Of a stretch of 64,000 bases of DNA, positions 35,120 through 45,483 are shown one piece after another. The notes beneath the pieces are model-generated. The model was given only the letters and a program-made list of their open reading frames with translations. It was not told the DNA's origin and did no database searches. Position 1 is the stretch's first letter; each line of letters opens with the position of its first letter. The stretch comes from Liriodendron chinense. Its lineage: Eukaryota; Streptophyta; Magnoliopsida; Magnoliales; Magnoliaceae. The position numbers and the translations under genes are program-made. The stretch covers positions 1,426,001 through 1,490,000 of the forward strand of contig ML058460.1 of the NCBI GenBank assembly GCA_003013855.2. The letters are read 5' to 3'.

Positions 35120-37200
35120 TGTTCGCTTCCCCAAGTGTAGGGTTGCGATGTAGTAATAAACTCGGTAAGACCGAGGTCGATCCACAGGGAAGGAAGTAAA
35201 CAATTCCAATTATCCTAATAACTAGAATCAAAGAGGTTTGTGAAATTGATTTTTAACATAAAATAGAAAATCTAATAATGAAAAGATAACTAGAGCATCA
35301 AGGATCCACTTATAGCTCTTCTTAGATGCATAATTCGTTATGGTTTCTTACTTTCTCAACTAGAATCGACATTCCCGTCTATCTAGTCGGATGATAGAGC
35401 TGTTAAACCAAACAGTCTGTCATATGTAAGTTCTATGCATAGGATTCACTCAATGAAGGCTGAGCTGAGCATGCTCAATTGCATAGGTCATTCCCCTTTC
35501 CAAAAGGTCCAGTTCACAATCATAACCATCCTCAAGTCCTCTCACAAGACAAGGCTAGATCATGATTTGAACTAGATTCAAATCACATGCACAATCCATA
35601 CATATTCAGAAAAACAGAAAAATAGAACTTTGGTAGGAAGTCCCTTCATGAAGAACTTAGTACTAGAGCGCACTCCGATTCCTCGGATCATACAGGTCTA
35701 GACTGTTGCAAACGAATTAAGAAGATAAGTAATTCATCCAAACATCCATGAGTCATCACAAGACTAAGAAAAATTACTTAAAAACTTGTATAAACTTCAA
35801 ACCTTAGTTCATAATCATGAATTCCAAACTAAAAACCAATAAAACGAATTAAACAATCTAAGAAAACTATAAGGTTCACCTCTTAGCTCTAGCTAAGAGA
35901 TTAGCTAATAAAAAGCATATTAAAAACTAGAACTAGAACTAAGAAAATGAAGAAAAACTAGCTGGAGGAGGCTAGGAAGCCTCCTATGACTTGAACTCCT
36001 TGCTCCCCACGTCCTTGGTTGCCCTGGAATAGAAGAGAGCACCTCCTTTTATAGTGCAGCACTAGTACATCAACATAGCAGAATTTGTTTCGCTTGGTAC
36101 GGCTTAACCAATGGTCGGATTGCCTTCAAGTTTGATTTGTAGCTTCCTTGTAATGTGATCTTCCTCATAGATGATTTAGATTTTCAAGATTATCCTCTGA
36201 ATGGGCCCACCAATCACATCACCGACCGCCTCTCAAAATCGCGCACTTCGGATACCTTCAGAACCAGTCATCTTGCTTTCAACGCTCCGGAGTGTACAGA
36301 GGTCGGATTGATCTCAAATTTTGAACATGAGTAGAAAACTTCCTCCTCTACATGATAGACGGATTAGATTGTCCAAAACAATCTCAGAATGTGGTCCGAA
36401 AATTAGAACAATTAGGGCTTTTATAAACTCTGCGCAGTTGGAGCTTTATGGATGGTCCATCTTTCTTCAACCGGTACGATCAAACCACACACCCTTTTGA
36501 TCTGAAACTTTTGTGGTTATTCATATATGGATGTGGTCTAAAAGATGGTCAAAGTAGATTTTTCATATCCTCAATGATGGGCCACCTAGACCGGCCCAGA
36601 GTGGAACAGCGAAATCTGGAACTTTCTGGACAGTTCGTATTGTTTTGGTCACCACGATCAATCCGTAACTCCGATCGACACGAAACCACTTGGGTTAGTT
36701 CGGCGTCGAGTTCCTCTTCGACATGGATGTGTTGGATTTCCAAATATCATCAAGATCGGCCCAAAAAACTGGTCCGAAAAACCAGGTGCGGGAATACATT
36801 GCTGTTTTAGAATCTGGAATCTGAAACTTGCATGGCCGACCGGTCACGACCGGTCAGGCCCTCTTTGGCATTACTCTAGCAAGCATGGCCGACCGGTCAC
36901 GACCGGTCAGGCCCTCTTTGGCATTACTCCAGCAAGCATGGCCGACCGGTCAAGACCGGTCGGTCTCTTTTTCTTCTTGTTTTCTTCCTTTCTTTGCTTC
37001 TTTCTTTGCTTCCTTCTTCCTTCAGCCCTCCTTGGGTCTTCATCCAAGGTTCTAAATCAGCTCTTTTGGTCATCAATTGGGCAAAGTAACTCTCATTCCT
37101 ACAACCACAAAACATGTATTTGATTAGTCTTTAAATTATGAAAACCATGCATAATGAGTGATGAATTGGGGTTAAAATATGCACAATTAAGAGCTCAACA
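35120..37200. mobile_element. 2.1-kb solo LTR nested in Copia copy 3
   Basis: It starts TGTTCGCTTCCCC, ends GAGCTCAACA, and is flanked on both sides by CTAAA (35115-35119 and 37201-37205), an exact 5-bp TSD. Removing it rejoins the Copia leader (GTTGAACTAAACCAATAGCTC, as seen at 30489-30509). It has no long ORF. The start, with AGTAATAAACTCGGTAAGACCGAGGTCGATCC, resembles what I remember of Tat/Ogre-type gypsy LTRs; that assignment is tentative. It contains a 53-bp tandem repeat with ACCGGTC palindromes at 36831-36965. It separates the Copia primer-binding site from gag. Confidence 0.9.
36831..36965. repeat. 53-bp tandem repeat with GACCGGTC palindromes
   Basis: CATGGCCGACCGGTCACGAC starts at 36831 and 36884, and a diverged third copy starts at 36937. 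Each unit holds two inverted ACCGGTC words. It lies within the 2.1-kb solo LTR, upstream of the region that ought to hold the transcription start. Confidence 0.85.
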
Positions 37201-37211
37201 CTAAACCAATA

Positions 37212-37223
37212 GCTCTGATACCA
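37212..37223 (-). promoter_or_regulatory. Primer-binding site of Copia copy 3
   Basis: The minus strand reads TGGTATCAGAGC, complementary to the 3' end of initiator tRNA-Met. It lies two bases after the 5' LTR end (CAACA-AC). Confidence 0.9.
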
Positions 37224-37225
37224 GT

Positions 37226-37857
37226 TGTTGCGCAGCACGCCAACAACGCCGGTGAACCGAGATCCAATCTCCGGTCTCACCCACAAATGATAAACAGGAA
37301 GAAAATAATAACTAGAAAAGAATCACACAAACCAACAATCCACAAGACAGAGATTTACGTGAAAAACCCCAACAAGGGTAAAAAACCACGGGTGCAAACT
37401 TCACTATGAAGAAAAAACGAAGTTACAAGCAATACACTTACCTTCTCCTATGCTCTCATGCACAGAGATGGCCCTTTTGCTAATCCTCTCGCCTTTTTCT
37501 CACCTTGGACGTATAGAAGCCCTAATCCCCATATCTAATCCCGGTTTACACCCCTTTATATAGTAAACCCAGCAATTAGAACAAAAAATAGGAAACCCGC
37601 ACATTAAGTCTGCGGCCGGTCGGGTGCCCGGTCACTTTGACCGTCGGGCGCCTGGCCAATGCAAAGAACGTCTAGCAACCAAAAACATAATTCAGTCTAA
37701 TTTCGGGCGCCCGGTCACTATGACCGTCGGGCGCCCGGCTGCCCACAAAACAGTCCAGGGGACTAGAAAGCAAAACGGCCTGAATTTCGGGCGCCCGGTC
37801 CACAGATCGTCCGGGCGCCCGACCAAGCTCAGTGGAGTTTTGTCTCCACACTCAACA
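37226..37857 (-). mobile_element. 5' LTR of Copia copy 3
   Basis: Partner of the LTR at 30520-31152, with the same TGTTGAG...GCAACA ends. Near its U3 start are three pairs of CGGGCGCCCG palindromes, at about 37619-37656, 37704-37738 and 37788-37822. Within a pair, the GGTCAC-T-(A/T)-TGACC spacer is itself palindromic. The next bases outside (ACTTTTT) do not match the far flank, so no TSD is seen. Confidence 0.92.
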
Positions 37858-38550
37858 ACTTTTTGAATCTTTGCTTGTCCACTGTAGCATCCAGAAATGA
37901 AGGATTTCAGTCGCACAACCATTTCTCTGCGTCGGCCTATCAACAATCAATGGGCTAGCACGTTCATGAAAAACTCAGTTTCAAATAGAGAAATGCCAAG
38001 CGCGCACTGGTTGTTTTATCAAGGCTATTGTGCAGTCTAGGTCACGGGGTTTTGCATAAGTAGTTTTTAATTCTAATTGTTATGCTATATAAAGGGCGTG
38101 ATGTGGGAATAGGGTGATGCAGGATTAGGGTTAATGGCCATTGGAGCCAGGTATCTTAGAGGGATTGAGAGAGTTCCAGAGTGAGAGAAAAAGCTTGTGA
38201 GGCTTGGATTTCTTTTGTGGGGCTTAATTTAGGTAAAATGGATGGACGATGAAGATCTCATCAACAGTATAAGTGGACCCACTGTAAGTTCTCAGTATGT
38301 CCTCACGTGCTATCATTACTAGAGGTGTAAAATCGACTTTTATACTATAAAAGGGAGCTACCGTTACCTTTATGCAAGTCAAAGTCAAATAAGCTATTAC
38401 TTTACTGTATTTTGAAAAGCACAAGTACTATTTAAAAGCAACTTTTTTTTTTTGGTCAATGGCCCAAAAGGTAAGCGGCTGTACAACATTGTCTCTACTT
38501 TTGTTGTCAATCTGTGAGTAAAAGTCAACTAATATGTAGTTTGATCATAT
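37858..38550. other. Spacer with a possible LTR remnant
   Basis: Near 38080-38110 the sequence GCTATATAAAGGGCGTGATG recalls the TATA region of the Copia LTRs, and the following purine-rich stretch could be an R/U5 remnant in plus orientation. Nothing else is recognisable. Confidence 0.35.
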
Positions 38551-38747
38551 TTTTAAAAAGAGTCCGAATCCTCTGTTGAAACCAAGCAGAGAAACCCTGC
38601 TCGTCACTTCTCTAATTGGTCCAGCTCAGCCTGACTGTGTCAGAGCTGAGCTGCTCTGACACAGTCAGGATGACCTGGACCAATTAGAGCAGCAGAAGTA
38701 GAGGTTCTCTACTCGGCTTCAACAGAGGATCTAGATTCTTTTAAAAA
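38551..38747. mobile_element. 179-bp foldback MITE with 9-bp TSD
   Basis: The left half (GAGTCCGAATCCTCTGTTGAA...AATTGGTCCAG...CTGACTGTGTCAGAGC) pairs with the right half (GCTCTGACACAGTCAG...CTGGACCAATT...TTCAACAGAGGATC) over nearly the whole length. TTTTAAAAA flanks it at 38551-38559 and 38739-38747, though this is low-complexity. It is unrelated to the GTGGGGCCCACC foldback family. If transcribed it would give a long hairpin. Confidence 0.85.
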
Positions 38748-38802
38748 AGGCATTTAGGCCCTGAAATGGAAATGAAAAGAAGACATTTATTTGTTGATGG
38801 CC

Positions 38803-39172
38803 TGAAACATAGGGACGCGGATTGCGTCCTACCCTGCCCGTCTCCAGCTGGGAACGGGTGGGAGCTCGGGGGGTACCGTGATGTATGGGTTTCATCCACA
38901 CCATCCATCCATTTCTTCTTATACTTTCATGTTATAGGCTAAAAAATGAGGGATATCCAGGATACAGGTGAACCACACAAAGGGGATTAAATTCTCAATG
39001 TTGAAAACTTCTAGGGGCCATAGAAGTTTTGGATCAAGCTGATATTTGTGGTTTCCCTTAATCCAGGTTTGTGTAACTTTATGATAGCTGGTTTCCCTTA
39101 ATCCAGGTCTATATTTGTGGTTTCCCAGCCGGAGACAGGCAACGGTAGGACACAATCTACGCCTGATACATA
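38803..39172. mobile_element. Foldback Mutator-like unit (38812-39163), 9-bp TSD
   Basis: TGAAACATA (38803-38811) and TGATACATA (39164-39172) flank the element, 8 of 9 bases matching. The outer arms ACGCGGATTGCGTCCTACC and CGTCTCCAGCTGGG return inverted as CCAGCCGGAGACAGG and GGTAGGACACAATCTACGC. The core is shortened, as its second half is mostly gone. Confidence 0.88.
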
Positions 39173-39189
39173 GGTGGCTGGATAAACAA

Positions 39190-39489
39190 TAAGGGCCTGT
39201 TCATTAACACTTAAAATAGTTACTTAATGCGGAATTGAGAAAATATTTTTTATAAGTGTTGTTTGTTAACACCGAATTCGGAAAGCCCTCCGTGATTATC
39301 CATTGATTTTTTTTCGGCAACTGAGGTTTGGCTTAATGGTGAATATGGAATGCACTCCGTGTATTTTCTATAAAATAAATAAATTTGCATCCAAAATTAC
39401 CCTCCCACAATTGCTATGAAGAGTTCTCTCACCATTGCGTAATACATAACCCAACCTTTTAACATGTGTAACTTCTCTTGTCCTATTAT
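39190..39489. mobile_element. Possible hAT-type left end
   Basis: AAGGGCCTGTTCATTAACAC resembles a hAT terminus, and GAACGGCCCC-like sequence at 42478-42494 (TTAACAAACGGCCCC) could be its partner some 3.3 kb away. No matching TSD was found (ACAATAA compared with AAGTCTC), so the pairing is uncertain. Confidence 0.35.
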
Positions 39490-39985
39490 GATTTATGTGT
39501 TAGATCAACACCATCCATCAACTTTTTCAGTTCATTCTAGAGCATGAGCCCAAATATGAGACACATATAAAGCTCAAGTGAACCAAACCATAGAAATCAA
39601 CAGGAATTGAATGACTACCGTTGAAACCTTCCTAAGGTCTAATATGAGGTTTATTTCCCATCTAACCTCTTCATAAGGTCACACATACATGGATGAAGGG
39701 AAAACGCAAATATCATATTGATCAGAGCCTTCTGCGGCCCTGAGAAGTTTTCAATGGTAGGCACCTAATTTCTACTATTTCCTATAGTGTGGCCCACTTG
39801 AGCCTTACGTCTGCCTCTTTTTTTTTTTGTCCTATGCCCCAAAATGATATGGAAAAATGAATGGATGGTATGGATGAAACATATACATCATGTAGGCCCA
39901 ACAGGGACATTCGTCTCTCACCTCAACCCTCTTCTATGGATCCCATGCGGATTGCCAACCCGCACTTATGAAAGAGCAAGCTATT
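39490..39985. mobile_element. Foldback Mutator-like unit
   Basis: The left part has CTATTATGATTTATGTGTTAG and ACACCATCCATCA. The right part has GAATGGATGGTATGGATGAA and ACATCATGTAGGCCC. The right outer end near GCGGATTGCCAACCCGC is not matched on the left. No TSD was found. Confidence 0.55.
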
Positions 39986-39989
39986 GGGC

Positions 39990-40440
39990 AATGCTATGTG
40001 TGCCCCATCATGATATATGTGTTTTATCCACACCGTTTATCTATTTTTTAAATTAAAATTAGCACATTGGAAAAAAAAAATTAGACATATCCAAACCTCA
40101 AGTGCATGTGCCAAACGAGAGGAAATCGTGGGGATACTAACCACCGTTGGAATATTTGTATGGCAACAAAAATTTCATATCATGATAGGATTTTGGTGTT
40201 TTCATTTCACCCTAGTGTGAATGAACTTATAAATAGTTTGGATGGCCCATAAATAACAGGGTGAGGTCAGGAAGATTTCAACGGTAGAAAACCCTTTCCC
40301 CAGTTTTCCCTCTTTTTGTGGCCCACTTAAGCTCTGGATCCACCTCATTTTTGTTCAAAGTCCTAAATTTATATAGAAAAAATGGATGATCGGGGTGGAT
40401 TTCTCACAAACATCACAGTGGCCCACCTGGCAATCTAGAG
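39990..40440. mobile_element. Foldback Mutator-like unit, diverged
   Basis: Runs from GTGTGCCCCATCATGATATATG to CTCACAAACATCACAGTGGCCC with a shortened core. Borders are approximate. Confidence 0.5.
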
Positions 40441-40485
40441 CTGCCTTTGGCAAGAAATCCCACATCGAGAACCCATCTAAACAAA

Positions 40486-41026
40486 CCTGATTGCAGTGGA
40501 TTTCCTGTGAAAACCTTGCGCAAGAAGTTCCTGCGCTGGGAACCTAGGTGGGGTCCACAGTGATGTTTCTGATAAATCTACCCCGTCCATCCATTTTGGG
40601 AGCTCATTTTATGACATGAAACAAAAAATGAGCCGGATCCAAGACTCAAGTGGGCCTCACTAAAGGAAAAGGTGGGTAGGGAAATTACTATCGTTGAAAC
40701 CTCCCGGGAGTCCATAGTGATGTTTATATGACATCCATACCGTTCATAACGTCACTACTACTGGAATGAACAGCAAACACAAATATTATCCTGATTCGAA
40801 ACTCCTGTGGCTCCACAAATATTTCAACTGTGGACGTTCAATCCTCATGTCTTCAGCCCACTTGAGTCTTGGATCCAGTTCATTTTTGTTCTCATGTCCT
40901 AAAATGAGCTCCTAAAACGAATGGACGGGGTAGATTTATCAAAAAACATCACCATGGGCCCCACCTTGGTCCCCGGTGCAGGAACTTCTTGCGTAAAGCT
41001 TTCACAGGAAATCCACGTTTGATTGC
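40486..41026. mobile_element. Foldback Mutator-like unit (40495-41017), 9-bp TSD
   Basis: CCTGATTGC (40486-40494) and TTTGATTGC (41018-41026) flank it; both differences are C/T. The arms are AGTGGATTTCCTGTGAAAACC, TTGCGCAAGAAGTTCC at the left and GGAACTTCTTGCGTAAAGC, TTCACAGGAAATCCACG at the right. The outer arms differ from those of the next unit, while the core is shared. Confidence 0.88.
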
Positions 41027-41031
41027 ATCCT

Positions 41032-41605
41032 TCCACCGCTGGACGCGGATTAGCTACCAGTAGGTTGAGTAGCCATCTCGCTACTGAAGTGACGTCACCA
41101 ACTTATGTGGGCCCCACCGTAATGTATGTGTTGTATCTACATCGTCCATCCGTTTGGAGAGAACATTTTAGGGAATGAGACAAAGATTGAGGCAGATCCG
41201 AAGATCAAGTGGACCCCACCAAAGAAAACAGTGGGGATAGTGACATGACCGTTGAAACCTTCCTAAGGCTCACCATAATGTTTATTTGAAATCCAACCTG
41301 TTCATAAGTTCACACAAACATGGAAGAAGGGAAAACACAAATATCAACTAGATCAAAAACTTCTATGGCTCCAAGAAGTTTTTATTAGTAGGAGATCAAT
41401 CCCCACTGTTTTCTTTGGTGAGATCCACTTGAGATTTGGATCTTCCTCATTCTTTGGATCTTGCCCTAAAATGATCTCTCCAACTGGATGGATGGTGTGG
41501 ATACAACACATACATCATAGTGGGGCCCACAAAAGTTATTGACGTCACTTCAGTATTGAGATGGCTACTCAACCTGTCAGTAGCTAATCTACGTCCTCCA
41601 CCACC
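41032..41605. mobile_element. Foldback Mutator-like unit (41041-41596), 9-bp TSD
   Basis: TCCACCGCT (41032-41040) and TCCACCACC (41597-41605) flank it, 7 of 9 matching, both differences transitions. The outer arms GGACGCGGATTAGCTACCAG, TTGAGTAGCCATCTC and ACTGAAGTGACGTCA return inverted at the right. Only five bases separate its TSD from that of the previous unit. Confidence 0.9.
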
Positions 41606-41639
41606 TGGCAGAAGCGGGTTGCATCCTCCCACCGCTTGG

Positions 41640-42494
41640 ACTTAGGTATGACTTTGTGAGGCCCATCGTGATGTAAGAATTTTATCCATGCTGTTCATCT
41701 CTTCTCAGATCATTTTACAGCATGATCTCAAAAAATGAGGCAAGTCCATGACTCAAGTGGACCACACTAAAGGAAGCAGTGGTGATAATGGCACCTACTA
41801 TTGAACCAATATGGAAGACTATTAAAAACTTTTTGTGGCCCGCAAAAGTTTTGGATCAAGCTAATCTTTATATTTTCCCTTCATTCAGATCTTCTTGACA
41901 TTATCAACAGCTTGGATTGCAAAACGACATTACCCTTATCCTTGCAATGGGCTCTTTGGAATTTCTAATTGTGGGGCACTCAATCACTACTGTCTCCAGT
42001 AGTACAATCCATTAGATATACATAATTTTTTGTCCAATGTCCTCAAATTGGTTAGAGAAACGGATGTACAGTATGGATATACAAAATATCATCCATGTGG
42101 GCCATACCGTAATGTTCGGTACTGGTTGATTTTTTTTATTATATGTTTTTATGGACAATGATATTTTAATTTTATATTGAGTACTTTAGTTTATTTGAAT
42201 TAAATGAATGTTAACTTCATGATTTTATTTTCATTTAATAAAAAAAATCATTCATAATGCATAACATCTCCAAACAAGAGATATAGGTAAATATGTCAAG
42301 TTAACAGATTTCGGCTATTTCAGATGTTTGTTAACAAACATGTTGTTTCAGATTTAGTACTTAATTTTCAGACTTCGGCAACAATTACCAAACATGTTTT
42401 TAGACTTCAGATCCAGATTTCAGATTCAGATTCCAAATGCAGGCTTCAGATTCTAAATTCAGGCTTCAGACTTCAGATTTAACAAACGGCCCCA
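41640..42494. mobile_element. Foldback Mutator-like unit and AT-rich tail
   Basis: 41650-42125 carries the core (GTGAGGCCCATCGTGATGTAAG to ATCCATGTGGGCCATACCG). 42126-42494 is AT-rich with many CAGATTTCAGA/CAGACTTCAG words, seen in hAT-type element ends, and finishes with TTAACAAACGGCCCC. Confidence 0.5.
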
Positions 42495-42760
42495 AGTCTC
42501 TTCAACCACCATCCTGACTTGGGAGTTTTTTAATGGGACAATGCCATTGAGACGCTTACATTTTGGCTGAACTTCAAAAAAGAGCTTGCTTTCAAACTCA
42601 TTCCTAAAACCTGCGCAAGGTTTGAAAATACTGTAAAAAACCCACTTGGTTCGACAAATTGTGGTCACAGAATTCCATCCATTATTTTCAAAAAAGACGA
42701 TTTTGCCCCTTTTAACCTTACATCGGTGAGCAGCGGTAGCGGAATCCACTCCGTTGTTAG
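42495..42760. other. Short spacer, nothing recognised
   Basis: A minus-strand open frame of 96 codons (42459-42749) crosses it, without similarity to any protein I know and partly in repeat sequence. I do not call it a gene. Confidence 0.35.
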
Positions 42761-43085
42761 ACTACCCCGTAAGCCCCACAATGATGTGTGTGTTTAATCC
42801 ACATCGTCCATTCTTCATGGATCATGATTTCAGGGCATAACACAAAAAATGAGAAAGATTGAAATCTCACATGGACCCCACAAAAGGTAATGGTGGCAAT
42901 TAAAACTTACCATAAAAAAAATACTAGGGCCCATTTCCTGTGGTGTGGTCGACGTGAGATTTGGACATACCTCATATTTCTGCCCATATCCTAAAATGAC
43001 CTTGCAAAATAGATGGATGGTGTGGATGTAATGCATGTCATGGTAGGGCCCACAACTATTGAAGCTCCAGCGTGAATGGAAGGTA
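42761..43085. mobile_element. Foldback Mutator-like unit, internally deleted
   Basis: Left CCCGTAAGCCCCACAATGATG, CCACATCGTCCATTC; right AGATGGATGGTGTGGATG, CATGTCATGGTAGGGCCC. The middle is shortened to about 150 bp. Confidence 0.6.
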
Positions 43086-43104
43086 GTGTTAGGACACGCA
43101 AAAT

Positions 43105-43515
43105 CCTTTTGCATGAAGTTTCTTAGGCTAGAAACCTAGGTGGGGCCACTGTGATAAATCCACCGTCCATCCGTTTTCGAGCTCATTTTAGAATATTCGA
43201 CCAAAAATGATTTAGATCCAAAACTCAAGTGGTCCACACTAGATAAAATAGTGGGGATCGAGCAACCATGGTTGAAACATTAATTTTCTACAAAAGTTTA
43301 CCAGGCGTTTGTTTTTTTTTTTTTCCACCAGGAATGGCCTCTAGAAACAGTTTGGATGTCATATAAACATGAAAGTGGAGCCACACTTCATGATGTACAT
43401 GGATGACATGTACTACATTTTTAGTTCACAAAATGAAATAGTCAAGCAAAACGGATAGATGACATGGATGTACATCAATGGGGCTCCACCGCGCCCAACA
43501 CATCACAAAACCACC
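43105..43515. mobile_element. Foldback Mutator-like unit, partial
   Basis: Left arm TTTTGCATGAAGTTTCTTAGG, AACCTAGGTGGGGCC; the right part is diverged (GGATGTACATCAATGGGGC). It contains a T-run at 43312-43324. No TSD was found. Confidence 0.5.
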
Positions 43516-43523
43516 GCTGGGTG

Positions 43524-44065
43524 GTTGGTAGCCGACGCGGACACAGATTGCCTGCGAAAGGCTCCTACGCTCAGAATCTAGGTGGGGCTCACCATGATGT
43601 TTGTGAGAAATCTACATTGTCCAACCGTTTTGTGAGCTCATTTTAGACGTTGCAACAAAAAGATGAACGGGATCCAAAACTCAAGTGGGCCGAAAACGTG
43701 ATGACTAAACTTCAACAGTTGAAATATTCATGGGGCCACAGAAGTTTTGAATCAGGATAATATTTGTGTTTTCAGTTCATTTCAGTAGGAATGACATTAG
43801 GAACGGTATGTATGGCATATAATTAAACATCACTGTGGACCGCATAGAGGTTTCAACGGTAGGAATTTCCCTACCCACCTTTTGCTTTAGTGCGGCCCAC
43901 TTGAGTCTTGCATCCCATTCTTTTTTGTCAAAATGCATAAAATGATCTCAGAAAACGGTTGGACAGTGTAGATTCCTCACAAACATCAAGGTGGGCCCCA
44001 CCTAGATTCCGAGCACAGGAATGCCTACGAAAGGCTCTTGTAGGCAATCCGCGTCCGTTGGCAGC
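43524..44065. mobile_element. Foldback Mutator-like unit (43533-44056), 9-bp TSD
   Basis: GTTGGTAGC (43524-43532) and GTTGGCAGC (44057-44065) flank it, 8 of 9 matching with one transition. The arms GATTGCCTGCGAAAGGCTCC, AGAATCTAGGTGGGGC return inverted as GCCCCACCTAGATTC, ACGAAAGGCTCTTGTAGGC, CAATCCGCGTCC. Confidence 0.9.
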
Positions 44066-44639
44066 GGGCGCGATCTGGCACTATCCCACGGTACCTAACT
44101 AGAGACGGGTGCGGATTAGCTGTTATGCTAACCGTGTGGGGTCTACCTTGATGTATATGTTGTATATCTATGCTGTCTATCTTTTTCCCCATCTCATTTT
44201 AGGACTCATTCCCAAACCTTAAGAAGATCCAAATCTTAGGTGGACCATATAATTAGAAATGATGATGAATGACCATTAAAAGCATTTTGTTGGCCACAAA
44301 AGTTTTGGATCAAGCTGATACCTGTCCTTTCCCTTCATCCAAGTGTTCTTGATATTATCAACGATTGGATGTAAAATAAACATTACGAAAACCTTACAAT
44401 GGGCCCTTTGGAATTTCAATGGTGAGGCACTCAATAACCATTAGGGTTGTGCATCGAGCCGAGTCAAGTCAAGGTGGGCCAAGCTTGGCTTGACTTGTCT
44501 GTGCTCTACTCGAGCTCGCCCTCGAGCTTACCATTAGAGCTTGTTTTGTTTGCGAAATATTTCGAGCCGAGCTCGAGGCAAGCTAGTGGATCGAGTCGAG
44601 TCGAGTTTACCTCAAGCCGAGGCAAGCTTGCTCCGACCA

Positions 44640-45480
44640 CAATTTATTATAATGGAACAATTTAGGAATCCATAAAGAACAAGCATTTCCAGTTGAATGA
44701 ATGTACACGTTCAATATGAATTCCTAAACGGGAGGATACATTGCTAAACCACTAAGTGGCCTAAATACAAATTAACAACGTCAGTGAACAAAGAATCTTA
44801 AATATAAATATTTAAATAACAAATATTGAAACATAAAATGTGCCTAAAAAATTATTAATTAAAGAGAAAATGAAATATCTTATGGAACTTCAATATTAAA
44901 AATTTGAAATTTAGATTAACTTTCTATGGATTGAAGAATAGAATAGCCTACCTGATGGTTTGGATATGATCTTCAGGTTCCTGGATTGCTTTGCATACAC
45001 CAGTTAAAAGTTTGAACCAGCGTCAGAAAGAGGAAATCAATCCGATCTGTAGTAAGAAAAATAACAAAAAAATCAGCTAGAGAGAGAGAGAAGAATGTTG
45101 GAGCCATTTACATAAATTGTAAATTAATGCCTTTGTGAATGACTATTATATGATATTTCTCAAATTCGAGATTAAATTGGAGGTTAATATTATGGGTCCG
45201 CGCAGTGTCTGCATTACATCCAATCCGTCCAACATGTGAGGCCCATCATGATGAGTGGGTGCCCCAAAATTCAGAATGATCTAATCGTCAAGTGGAGCAC
45301 ACCATAATAAATGGACCAATATAAGTTTGGGTCTGGGTAGCCTGCTGGACCGGGCTTGGGTCTCACATGCATGGGCCAATCAATGTTTGCTGGACCGGGC
45401 TTGAGTCTCCACTGGTTGGGGGGCCACAGTTTGCAGAACAAACAGAATGCTCCAAAAAACCTTAACTAAAGTTTTCTAAC
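44640..45480. other. AT-rich interior of the hAT-type element
   Basis: All frames are short. A faint AGAGAGAGAGAGAAG tract lies near 45078. At 45330-45420 TGCTGGACCGGGCTTG(G/A)GTCTC is duplicated about 65 bp apart. No gene is visible. Confidence 0.4.
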
Positions 45481-45483
45481 CGT

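Noticed and set aside
42459..42749. 96-codon minus-strand frame
   Set aside because: It partly overlaps hAT-like CAGATTTCAGA repeats, resembles no known protein and has no promoter or splice context.
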